A DNA stretch of 64,000 nt from Dasypus novemcinctus. Taxonomy: Eukaryota; Chordata; Mammalia; Cingulata; Dasypodidae. Below are positions 25,979 through 34,469 of this stretch, in pieces (positions within the stretch are counted from its first letter, which is position 1; the number at the start of each line of letters is the position of its first letter). The DNA lies in NCBI RefSeq assembly GCF_030445035.2, contig NC_080677.1, forward strand, positions 160,209,169 through 160,273,168. Direction: 5' to 3'. The notes below the pieces were generated by a model that was not told where the DNA came from, did not search any database, and was given only the letters and a program-made list of their open reading frames with translations. The position numbers and the translations under genes are program-made.

Positions 25979-26525
25979 TGTAGGGTGGCACCGTGTGGGA
26001 GCGCGGCGACAGCAAAGGTCGGCTCGTCTCCAGGCGCCGGTGTGAGTCGGACCCGGGTGGCGGGAACGGGCATTAAGGCCCTCCGCTTGGGGTTCGGGCG
26101 TACTGCTCGCCCCTCTGCCCAGCTGCACCCGCTTCCCCCTCAGTGGCCTAACCCCGCCTCTCTCCCGAGGGCCACCGCCGCGCCATGACAGCCCCGCCTC
26201 GCTGCCGCCGAGAACCCTGGCTACCCCGTCTTCTGCCCACAACCAGTGATGCACCCCTGCACGAACCTATCAGCCATCTGCCACCCCCCGGCCACGCCCC
26301 CTGCCCCTCCCCCGTCTTCGCCCTATATTAACCGCTGTACTTCCTGAATAAATCGGACTTGCGCACAGATCCTGGTCTCCTCGGTAGTCTTCTTCCTACC
26401 GCGCTTCCTCCGCACCTTGCCGGCCCCGGAGCGCCTTCTCAGAAGGCCCCTCCGTGTGTTGCAGCCCTCCGCCCGAGCCCACACCGCCCCTGCTGCAGCC
26501 TGCCGGGCGAGCCCACACTGCGACA
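25979..26525 (+). repeat. 5' LTR
   Basis: Begins TGTAGGGTGG and ends GCGACA. A TATA-like CCTATATTAA lies near 26321-26330 and the poly(A) signal AATAAA at 26347-26352. It is 8 bp longer than the 3' LTR because of small indels near 26040 and elsewhere. Confidence 0.93.
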
Positions 26526-26527
26526 TT

Positions 26528-26545
26528 TGGCGCCCAACGTGGGGG
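26528..26545 (+). promoter_or_regulatory. Primer binding site, tRNA-Lys type
   Basis: TGGCGCCCAACGTGGGGG lies two bases after the 5' LTR. It closely matches the primer site used with tRNA-Lys1,2 by betaretroviruses, which supports the ERVK-like classification. Confidence 0.88.
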
Positions 26546-26582
26546 CAACAACTTCCCGGCCGGACCCCCACCCGCCTCGCCC

Positions 26583-26592
26583 GCAAGGTAAG
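26583..26592 (+). promoter_or_regulatory. Major 5' splice donor of the provirus
   Basis: CGCAAG|GTAAGG with GT at 26588-26589, between the primer site and gag. It is a near-perfect donor in the position where retroviruses splice out gag-pol to make subgenomic RNA. It pairs plausibly with the acceptor at 31191-31192. Confidence 0.65.
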
Positions 26593-26627
26593 GACCCCCG
26601 TCTTCACTAGGCCCCGCCGTCGGCACC

Positions 26628-27218
26628 ATGGGCGGCCGTCTTTCCTCCCACCAGGCGCCTCAGGTTAGGGCCCTTGCCGGCCTTTTAGACACCAATCATA
26701 GGAATGTCTCAGTAAAGCAGCTCCAAACGTACTGGGACCTTTTGCTGCCTTTCAACCCCTGGCTCTCCACTTGCCAACTGAGGGACCCGGACATGTACAC
26801 TAACCTCATTGACCGCGTCACGGCGGCTATGGAGTATGAGAACAAGCGTTTTCCCCCCAGCCTTCTCCCCACGCTCATCGCCATTCGCTTGTGCCTCCAG
26901 GGCACCCCTGTCAATCAGGACGCTTTCCACTGCACCTGCGGTAAGAGCAAGGGAGAGGGGTCTCAGTCAGACAGTGATTCTGACACTGAGTCCTTGTCCA
27001 GCTGCCTCAACAACGCCCTGTACTCTTGCCCGCCCAAACCGGACGTGCCTACCTCGCCCCAAGATGGCGAACTTCCGCCTTCTTCTTGGGAGGATAAAGG
27101 GAAGTCCCTCCCCCTATACCCGCCCCTCCGGCCACGGCGCCATCTTGGCCCCCGCCGGAAGAGGAGCGGCCGCCATCTTACAAGCCGCCTACCCCTGGGG
27201 CAGTCCGCCATCTTGTGA
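26628..27218 (+). pseudogene. gag: gag N-terminal (matrix) part
   Basis: An open frame of 196 codons starts at an ATG in a strong context (CACCATGG). The N-terminus MGGRLSS has the Gly-2 needed for myristoylation, which in the family targets Gag to membranes. Residues about 25-75 fit a retroviral matrix helical core. A D/S/E-rich stretch lies at about 112-124, followed by a proline- and arginine-rich tail that is probably out of frame. The capsid frame is +1 relative to this one, so an indel between about 27000 and 27216 breaks gag. Confidence 0.8.
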
Positions 27219-28320
27219 GGCGCCGCCATCTTGGGACAAGCCACGTTCTCGCCCCACCCCCTGGGCACCCCCCGCCGCGGATCCCTCATCCGCCAGAGGG
27301 CCCATGGGTACTTGGCCCCCACGGGCAGAGGCCCCCGCGCATCAGACGCCGCTCTTATACCCGCTGAATGCCGCCCCCTCGCGGCACCATCCGCAGGATT
27401 GGTACCCCTTTACAGCCGACGAAATAAAAAACCTCCGCAAGGCTGTTAAAGAGGACGGCCTTGGTAGCCCGTACGCCCAACATTTGCTTGAGGAGCTTAG
27501 CACTCAGCTCGCGGTTCCGTATGACTGGGTTTCCCTCGCTCGGGCCATTCTAACCCCCGGCCAATTCATCGACTGGCGTGCTCACTTTACATCAGTGGCA
27601 GAAAAGCAAGTGGCACACAACACCCATGTCGGGGCTCGCCATCCCCCGGACACTTACACAGGCACGGGCCAATTCGCCAATCCGGCCCAATATCACAACG
27701 CCCCCCCCGAGTTCTGGCTCCAACTTCGCGAGCTGGCTTTCCGCGCTTTCCGCAGCTGCTCCGCCACCAGACCTGAGCCACTTGCCAAGCTAGTCCAACG
27801 AAAAGACGAAGACTTCGCCGACTTCGTATCCTGGGTTCAGGAGGCCTGCAAGCGCAAGGTCCCTGGTGAGCGTGCGCAACAAGCCCTTGCCCGGGAACTC
27901 ATTCTGGAAGGGGCCACCAATGCCTGCCGACAAGCCATCCTACCAATGAAGGAAAGGGGAGTACACGACTGGATCCTGGCCTGCTCCCACATAGACCCAC
28001 AGATCACCACGCTGGCTCAGGCCATAGCCACGGCCATGTCCCTCTCCTCCGACTGCTTCAAATGCGGAGAAACTGGACATTTTGCCCGCGAATGCCCTCA
28101 TGCCGCCCGACCACGACCATCCACGAACACGCCTCGAGACACCGGAGGAGCCAGACCACGCGCGCCTCCCACCCCATGTCCCCGCTGCGGCAAAGGATAC
28201 TATTGGGCCCGTGACTGCCGCACCGCCAACAGCCAATGGCAGCCTTTAAACATGAGAGGGGGCAGGCCTCAGCCCCGCCAGCAAGAGGCCGCTCATCCAC
28301 GCCACCACCCCCTGCCATAA
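27060..28320 (+). pseudogene. gag: gag capsid and nucleocapsid part, frame-shifted from matrix
   Basis: In the second gag frame a proline-rich linker is followed by a capsid region (about 27400-28040). It includes a degenerate major-homology-like stretch near 27800-27870. Nucleocapsid has two zinc knuckles. Knuckle 1 (28054-28095) is intact CX2CX4HX4C. Knuckle 2 (28178-28219) has Tyr (TAT, 28201-28203) where His is expected, so it should bind zinc poorly. The frame ends at 28320 after overlapping pro. The frame is open upstream to about 26809, but that part is a shadow of the matrix frame. Confidence 0.85.
28245..28290 (+). promoter_or_regulatory. gag-pro -1 ribosomal frameshift site with pseudoknot
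   Basis: The heptamer T TTA AAC (28245-28251) is in the correct gag register, and the pro frame continues from it as Phe-Lys-His. After a 7-nt spacer, 28259-28263 GGGGC pairs with 28272-28276 GCCCC, and 28265-28270 GGCCTC pairs with 28285-28290 GAGGCC. This forms an H-type pseudoknot with a 1-nt first loop, a single A between the stems and an 8-nt second loop. The layout resembles the known betaretroviral gag-pro signal. Confidence 0.85.
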
Positions 28321-28652
28321 TGTGGACCGTTCCACTGGGACCCAAGAAACCAATAATGGAGTTAGAGGTTGAAGGCCAATGGTTCGAGGGAATCCTTGAC
28401 ACCGGGGCAGAAATATCCTGCTTCCCAGAAATAGCCGCACACAACTGGGGTGTGCTCCCCGGCCCCTGTGTCATTGGAGCCACCGGAACAGCTCCCTCAT
28501 TCCAAACCAGCCGAGATCTTATTTGGAAGGACAAGGAAGGCCGCCAAGGCACCCTCCACCCCCTTGTCTTGCCCGGCATCGACAATATCCTCTGGGGCCG
28601 GGATGTCCTCTCGAACTGCAGAGCCATTCTATCCACGGCTCCCCCCCAATGA
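28245..28652 (+). CDS. pro: pro, retroviral aspartic protease (via frameshift)
   Basis: This frame is reached from gag by the -1 site at its start. A proline-rich linker is followed by the protease. The catalytic DTGA motif is at 28398-28409, a flap-like Gly-rich segment near 28470-28490 and the C-terminal WGRDVL motif near 28594-28611. The enzyme cleaves Gag and Gag-Pol as a dimer during maturation. No stop or shift is seen inside it. No dUTPase-like domain precedes it, unlike many betaretroviruses. A seven-C run (28641-28647) sits just before the stop, where pol overlaps in the next -1 frame. Confidence 0.75.
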   Translation, partial: FKHERGQASAPPARGRSSTPPPPAIMWTVPLGPKKPIMELEVEGQWFEGILDTGAEISCFPEIAAHNWGVLPGPCVIGATGTAPSFQTSRDLIWKDKEGRQGTLHPLVLPGIDNILWGRDVLSNCRAILSTAPPQ

Positions 28653-29311
28653 TATACGCCACTGCTCGCATTACACCTCCAGCACCCACTCCTCTTGAAT
28701 GGGATACCGAGGAGCCCATTTGGGTGGAGCAGTGGCCCATCTCATCCCAGAAACTGTTAGTTCTCCGAGCTCTTGTCTATGACCAGCTCGACGCAGGACA
28801 CATTGAGCCATCCACCAGTCCATACAACTCACCCGTCTTCGTCATTCAGAAGAAGTCAGGCAAGTACCGGTTCCTCCACGACCTGCGTGAGATCAACAAG
28901 CACATCCGCCCAATGGGCTCCCCCCAAACAGGGTGCCCCCACCCCACGGCTATACCTAGACACTGGTGTGCCGCCGCCATCGACATCAAGGACTGTTTCT
29001 TCTCTATTCCACTGCACCCAAAAGACCGTCCAAAATTCGCCTTCACGCTCCCGTGCACCAATCACCAAGAAGTAGCTGAGCGTTACCAATGGTGAGTCCT
29101 CCCGCAAGGAATGCGAAACAGCCCGGCCATCTGCCAGCTTTATGTCAATAAGGCAATTCAGCCATTAAAGAACTTTGCATACATTGTTCATTACATGGAC
29201 GACCTTCTCGTGGCGCATGAAACCCCCAGAGGCCTCCAAGCCATCTCAACGACCTTGGCCTACAAGTCCAACAAGATAAGGTACGCATGGAGCTCCCCTT
29301 CACCTTTCTAG
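28640..29311 (+). pseudogene. pol: pol, reverse transcriptase part, with in-frame stop
   Basis: The -1 frame after pro shows RT fingers and palm text: PVFVIQKKSGKYRFLHDLRE near 28830-28890, the AAIDIKDCFFSIPL segment with the first catalytic Asp near 28975-29010, and the YMDD active site at 29192-29203. A TGA at 29093-29095 interrupts the frame right after YQW. The frame ends at 29311, out of phase with the following thumb and RNase H text, which runs in the next frame from about 29255. So this RT is broken at least twice. Confidence 0.85.
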
Positions 29312-30235
29312 GCTTCAACATCCACAACACCATCACGCTTGCGGCCCCCCAACTGGCCATTCCGCAGAAGCTATCTCTGACAGAGCTACAGCAAATCTGT
29401 GGGCACATCAATTGGCTCCGTTCGGCTCTCCCGATCACCACCACTCGACTACAACCCCTCTTCACCCTCCTGCAAACCGACCAAGACCCTCCACAGGCCG
29501 TAACAAAGAAAATCACTATTACCTCGGCCGCGCAGGAGGCCATCCGAGCTGTCAATGATGCCCTGCGAGAATGCCAACTGCAGTGTCACGACCCCAACCG
29601 AGCCATCTTGGCGCTGATCCTGCCTACCACGGGTACGCCCACCGGGCTCCTCTGGCAGAAGGGGCCCCTTCTCTGGCTCCATACCGCCAAAAGCAAGCTC
29701 AGAAAAATCGGCCCGCAAGTCACCCTCTGGATCTCCTTGGCCATTGACCTCGTCCGGCAATGCACCCACACATATGGTACTCCCCCTGACACCATTGTGT
29801 GGCCGCTTGGTGCCAAGAAAACCACCGCACTGCTTCTGTCCAGTCCAGACATGCAAGTCCTTGCAGAACTCTTCCATGGCGAATTTGACAACCACTACCC
29901 CAGCCATCGGCTGCTTCAGGGCACCTCCCAGTTATCCTTCATCCCTCTGCCGCACCACCCCTTCCCGTCTCGCCGCCCCTACCCACATGCCACCACCGCC
30001 TTCACTGACGCCTCCAAGCACAAGTTCGCAGCTGTCATCTACTCGCCTGGTACGTCAGAGCCTCAAATACTCATCCACATCAACGTGAACTCTGTCCAGG
30101 TAGGAGAGCTCCAAGCCGTCGTCCTAGCTCTCCGCGCCTGTCCCAACAGACCCCTCAACATCTTCACCGACAGCCTGTACACCTTGCAAGTCTGCCAACT
30201 CTTGGCTTTCGCCACGTTTTTTTCCTGCCAAAAGG
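29255..30235 (+). pseudogene. pol: pol, RT thumb, connection and RNase H part
   Basis: Open block in the frame after the shift near 29255. It starts with the thumb-type FLGF and ends of RT, then reaches RNase H. The RNase H metal-binding residues are present: Asp of TDAS (30007-30009), Glu of GELQ (30106-30108) and Asp of TDS (30169-30171). The frame is lost after a run of seven T (30217-30223). The last RNase H segment, with AHVRSHSGLPGP, continues in the next frame from about 30265. Confidence 0.85.
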
Positions 30236-30239
30236 CCTA

Positions 30240-30600
30240 TCGACCAAGCACTCCTAACTCTCCAGAGTCTCTTGGAAAACCGCACAGCGCCCTGGTACAC
30301 TGCCCATGTGAGGAGCCATTCTGGCCTTCCTGGACCTATCGCTGCCAGCAATAACCTCGCCGATCAAGCCGTCCAAGCCCTCCCAGCCTCAGTAGAGCGC
30401 TCGGGAGGCCGACCGCCCGCCCCTCCACCTGGCGACCTCCTCAACCAAGCCAAGCTACTCCACTCTCGATTTCACTTCTCTGCCAGGAGCCTTCACAAGT
30501 TGTTCCCGGAACTTTCCATCCAGGCCTGCAAGCACATGGTCAGATGCTGCCAAACTTGTGCACCCCTTCTGCCCCTTGGGCCGCTACAGCCGCAAGGAGT
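30240..30600 (+). pseudogene. pol: pol, RNase H end and integrase zinc-binding domain
   Basis: Frame two of the provirus carries the final RNase H helix. A linker follows, then an HHCC zinc-binding integrase N-terminus, with the two His near 30460-30475 and the CC pair near 30547-30558. The domain aids integrase multimerisation in the family. It lies out of frame with both the preceding and the following pol parts. Confidence 0.8.
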
Positions 30601-31380
30601 TAATCCGCGTGGGCTACACCCAATGCCCGATGGCAAATGGACGTCACCCACGTGCCCCAGTTCGGCAGGCTCAAGTATCTCCATGTGGCCATCGACACCT
30701 TCTCCCACCTGTGCTATGCCGTTCCCCTCCCAGGAGAAACAGCCAAGCACTGCATTCAGGCCCTCAGACAAGCCATCCTCTTCATGGGAGTCCCATGGGA
30801 CCTGAAAACCAACAATGGACCAGCATATGGCAGCGCTTCCTTCGCTGCGTTCCTGAGGCTATACAACATCACTCATCACTTTGGAATTCCGTTCAACCCC
30901 CAAGGTCAAGGCATGGTTGAACGCACTCATCTCTTCCTCAAGCATCTTATTCAAAAGGAAAGGAGCAACCATCCCCGCCACACACCTGGAGAAATTGTCA
31001 CCTTTGCCTTAATCCACCACAACCTCCTCTGCTTTGATGAGGATGGCCTTTCCCCAGTACATGCTCATTGGGGCCCATCCTACCGGCCCACACAGGCCCC
31101 CCTTGTTCAGTGGAAAGACCTCAAGACTAACATCTGGTCAGGGCCTGCCCCCCTCCTTGCCCAGGGAAGGGGTTTTGCTTGTGTCTTTCCAGATGACGCC
31201 GCCCAGCCCATCTGGATCCCAGGACGCCTCATCCGGCCCGCCACCGCCGAACCGCCTGACCCGGAGAGAGAAACGTCGCCAGCGACACCTCACCCCTCGG
31301 ATGGCCATGATGACCCTGAATGCCGAGCCCGACCCTCTCCGCCAACAAGGTCTGCGGCTACTCCACCTAGCCCAAGCTGA
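30600..31380 (+). pseudogene. pol: pol, integrase catalytic core and C-terminus
   Basis: Integrase core with the first catalytic Asp in MDVTH (30640-30642) and the catalytic Glu in MVERTH (30919-30921). The residue expected to be the second Asp is Asn (AAC, 30811-30813), in the motif TNNGPAY, with exactly 35 residues before the Glu (DD35E spacing). Loss of this Asp should abolish strand transfer. A C-terminal domain with WIPGRL follows, then a proline-rich tail that overlaps the small env-position frame. Confidence 0.88.
31178..31195 (+). promoter_or_regulatory. 3' splice acceptor of the provirus
   Basis: TTGTGTCTTTCCAG|ATG with AG at 31191-31192 and an ATG immediately after. It lies at the end of integrase, where env messages are joined in simple retroviruses. 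Confidence 0.55.
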
Positions 31381-31513
31381 AAGGGCCTGGCAGCCGCCGC
31401 CACCCACCTTCACCCCCCCCAAAGACAGGCTTCTCGAACACGCTGCCTGGCGAGGCCCCCCCCCCAACAAAATGAGCGCTGGCCCTTCCTCTTCCACCTT
31501 CTTCGGTGCTTAA
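31193..31513 (+). CDS. Small ORF in the env position, env-leader-like
   Basis: An open frame of 106 codons begins at the first base after the predicted acceptor and ends just before the polypurine tract. It contains a proline/serine N-terminus, an arginine/lysine cluster TRREKRRQRH at about residues 24-33, and a tryptophan-containing leucine-rich helix-like stretch at about 52-66. Betaretroviral env genes often start with a long leader that is also made as a nuclear RNA-export protein (Rec/Rem class), with an arginine-rich motif. This frame has that order of features but no signal anchor, surface or transmembrane part. Identity is an inference. It could be only a chance or integrase-overlapping frame. 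Confidence 0.45.
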   Translation: MTPPSPSGSQDASSGPPPPNRLTRREKRRQRHLTPRMAMMTLNAEPDPLRQQGLRLLHLAQAERAWQPPPPTFTPPKDRLLEHAAWRGPPPNKMSAGPSSSTFFGA

Positions 31514-31531
31514 TAAAAGAAAAGGGGGAAA
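31514..31531 (+). promoter_or_regulatory. Polypurine tract
   Basis: AAAAGAAAAGGGGGAAA directly before the TG of the 3' LTR. It is the usual primer for plus-strand DNA synthesis. AATAAAAG overlaps its start. Confidence 0.88.
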
Positions 31532-32070
31532 TGTAGGGTGGCACCGTGTGGGAGCGCGGCGACAGCAAGGGTCGGCTCGTCTCCAGGCGCCAGTCAGACC
31601 CAGGTGGCGGGAACTGGCGTTAAGGCCCTCTGCTTGGGGTTCGGGCGTACTGCCCGCCCCTCTGCCCAGCTGCACCTGCTTCCCCCTCGGTGGCCTAACC
31701 CCGCCTCTCCCCCAAGGGCCACCGCCGCACCATGACAGCCCTGCCTCGCTGCGCCGAGAACCCTGGCTACCCCGTCTTCTGCCCGCAACCAGTGATGCAC
31801 CCCTGCACGAACCTATCAGCCATCTGCCGCCCCCCGGCCACGCCCCCTGCCCCTCCCCCGTCTTCACCCTATATTAACCGCTGTACTTCCTGAATAAATC
31901 GGACTTGCGCACAGATCCTGGTCTCCTCGGTAGTCTTCTTCCTACCGTGCGTCCTCCGCACCTTGCCGGCCCCAGAGCGCCTTCTTGGAAGGCCCCTCTG
32001 TGTATTGCAGCCCTCCGCCCGAGCCCACACCGCCCTGCAGCGGCCCTCCGGGCGATCCCACACTGCGACA
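31532..32070 (+). repeat. 3' LTR
   Basis: 539 bp beginning TGTAGGGTGG and ending GCGACA, colinear with the 5' LTR apart from small indels and about 5 percent substitutions. It carries the same CCTATATTAA and AATAAA signals. Confidence 0.93.
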
Positions 32071-32076
32071 ATCAGA
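32071..32076. repeat. Provirus target-site duplication (right)
   Basis: ATCAGA, identical to 25973-25978. Confidence 0.9.
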
Positions 32077-34465
32077 TTCATTAGTTTTAGATACACTGTT
32101 GAGTGTCTCTTAAGAAATACTTCCATATCCTTGACATAAGCCAGATGTGTCATCCAGTAGGCTGGGTGTGGTTTCACTGCCAGGCGTTTACATGTCTGGG
32201 ATTTACTTTGTGACTGGGTGAATGGATGGTGTGAGGTAGGATGGCAGCATTTTTCCTGTGGTCATTATTGGTAAGTTTTTGCGCCAAAGTTCCAGATCTA
32301 GGAATTCTTATGCAAGACGACAAAATGTCCCTACTCGCTACTCTACTCTAGCAAGGCCGAGAAATTGTACAGCCTCAGCAGGGATGCTGTAGCAGACTGG
32401 TTTGTGCTGATATGGAACAGCAGGAGCTAGTTGTGGTACAGGCATCTCAGCTGGTGGCTCAGAAAAGAAGAGAAGAGGGGCGTTGTACCTGGGGAAAAAC
32501 ATCTGCTACACGGGCCTTGCAGCACCCTGTGATAGAGCTAAAGTGAGCTAGCACAGCATCCAAAAGAGTAAAAAGGAAGACACCTCCTATGCCATCCTAT
32601 AAGCAAATTACTATGGTAGTTTAAAAAATGTATACCTTCACATGTACCAGCAGGAGAAAGCTCAGCTCCTCCTCGTCAAGGAGAAGATGGAAACTCTAGA
32701 ATATGCTCAGACCTTCCAGTTGTAAAGCAGTCACAAAAGGAAAATATTGGAAAATATAGACATTTTTGATCAGCAAAGAAATTTGTTGACTGTGGCATTC
32801 TGAAATTGCTTTCACAGAAAACAAAAAGATGGCTTGAAAGAATGACTGTCTGAGAATAGAATAAAGATGGCGGGTATGAAAATCTACCAACAGAATGAAG
32901 CACAACTCCAGGGTGTTTGTATTTCCTTGGTCTGAATTTCACATGGATTAGGCAACATTAGAGTTTGAGGTCTGGATAAATTTCCCCAGAAGGTAAAATT
33001 GCTATGCCTCAGATTTTGACTGCATTTATACAAATACAGATATTTCCCTGGGTAATCTCATAATGATATTCATCGTTCAGTGGTAGATTTTTTAATGTGT
33101 TTATTGAAGTCAGTGTTCATTGAAGTAAATCCATATTTTCTAAAGAATAACCCCACCAATATTTGAGGCTCTGTATCATGTCTCCCAAGTCTTATCTTTT
33201 CCATTTTGAACATTCCATGGAAGAGTCGGTCAAAGTCATAAAGAGGTGAATTTAAAGTTCAATATAAGGAAGAGAATTCTGACCAATTATAGTGGTTTAA
33301 AAATGGACCACGTTGACTGGCAAAGCGTGAGAGCACTCACTCGGGTTTCTCCCTGTGAGCCGTCAGGTGTCAACGTGCACTTGCTCTTCTGGCTTGTCCT
33401 TGCGTGGGTTCCTTGCAGTATCCAGTCTTTGCAGCAGACGCATTCCCTGCGGCCTTGAGGGCCACCGTGAGAGTGAGTCATCGTAGCTGAGTCACCAGGA
33501 GCCTCGAGAAGTCCCTTATGGGCGCTCTTACTCAAGAACCAGAAAAGAACAATCTTCTACCAGTAAGCAAAACCATACAGGGCCCGTGGGAAGCCAGGTG
33601 AGTTTTATGATTTCACTTCTCTGTGGTCAATCTCTCAGACACCTCTGGGCAACAAGCACTGAATTTTTGACTATAATGTTGACCAAAAAACAGCGTCCCT
33701 TATTTCATTTTTCAAACAGCCAGAGACAGGCTTCCACCTGTACCTTGTTCATTATCTCCACTCATTTTTGCCAAAGTGACTGCACCTGAAGCTCCCTTAG
33801 GCTCTGCTGCTTCTTGTATGTTATGGCGGTCCCAAGTTTTCCTTCTCATTAACTCTTATCTCGAGAAATACCACTTGTTTCCTTCCCATTTCCCATGCCT
33901 GAGCTGTTCTGTCAAACTCCAGGACTGTGAAGTAATGCCAGGAGCCAGGATTTTGATTTTCCAGACTCTTGCAGCTGTTACAGACCAGCAGGGCTCTTCC
34001 CAGCCCAGAGCCTGATGTCCTCAGTGGAACAGAGAGGAGCAAATCTCCTCCACTGCTGGATCTCTCTCCAGAAGCAGCAGAGCTCAGACCAGGTAGTTCT
34101 GCGAGCCCCAAACAAAAACAGAAATGTGACGTTGCTCTTCTTTTAACGACTGCTCTACCTCGATGTTGACAGAGCTGGCACTTTAAATGTTGGAAAATAG
34201 TCATCTTCCAAGTCCTCCAGGCTGCCCCAGCCACGTCAGACTAAGGAGCCTGTTTCTTAAATCCCAGCCTTGCGGGTGAAGCCTCCCGCCCTGTCCCCCT
34301 CCCCTGGAGGGACGGAGAGGCCAGCAATGGGTCCCTGCCCCCAGGTCTTTCCCAGTTTGCCCCTTTTCGAATTATTTTAGTCTCTTAATAATGCTTCCCT
34401 ATGGCCATAATAATGACAGGGTTCAAGGCGGACCAAAAGAGAAGTCACCAAGAGCCCAGATTTGT
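32077..34465. other. Unique intergenic DNA, no gene recognised
   Basis: About 2.4 kb after the provirus with short open frames only and no splice-site-bounded conserved exon. No clear repeat family was identified. Confidence 0.35.
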
Positions 34466-34469
34466 AAAA

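Larger units (their letters stand above)
25979..32070 (+). mobile_element. Class II (betaretrovirus-like) endogenous provirus
   Basis: Complete LTR-gag-pro-pol-LTR structure with a 6-bp host duplication, tRNA-Lys-type primer site, leader splice donor, gag and pro in -1 related frames, polypurine tract and matching LTRs. There is no full env, and no dUTPase-like segment between nucleocapsid and protease. The LTRs differ at roughly 25-30 of about 540 positions by hand count, about 5 percent, so the insertion is old but not ancient. Gag, RT and integrase carry disabling changes listed under the separate parts. As an inherited copy it is non-infectious. It has unusually high GC and CpG compared with its flanks. 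Confidence 0.95.

Noticed and set aside
26963..31497. Minus-strand open frames across the provirus
   Set aside because: They are shadows of the GC-rich gag-pro-pol frames on the plus strand and have no domain content.
32180..32900. Possible processed pseudogene
   Set aside because: Some stretches look codon-like, but no parent gene could be recognised and the frames are short.
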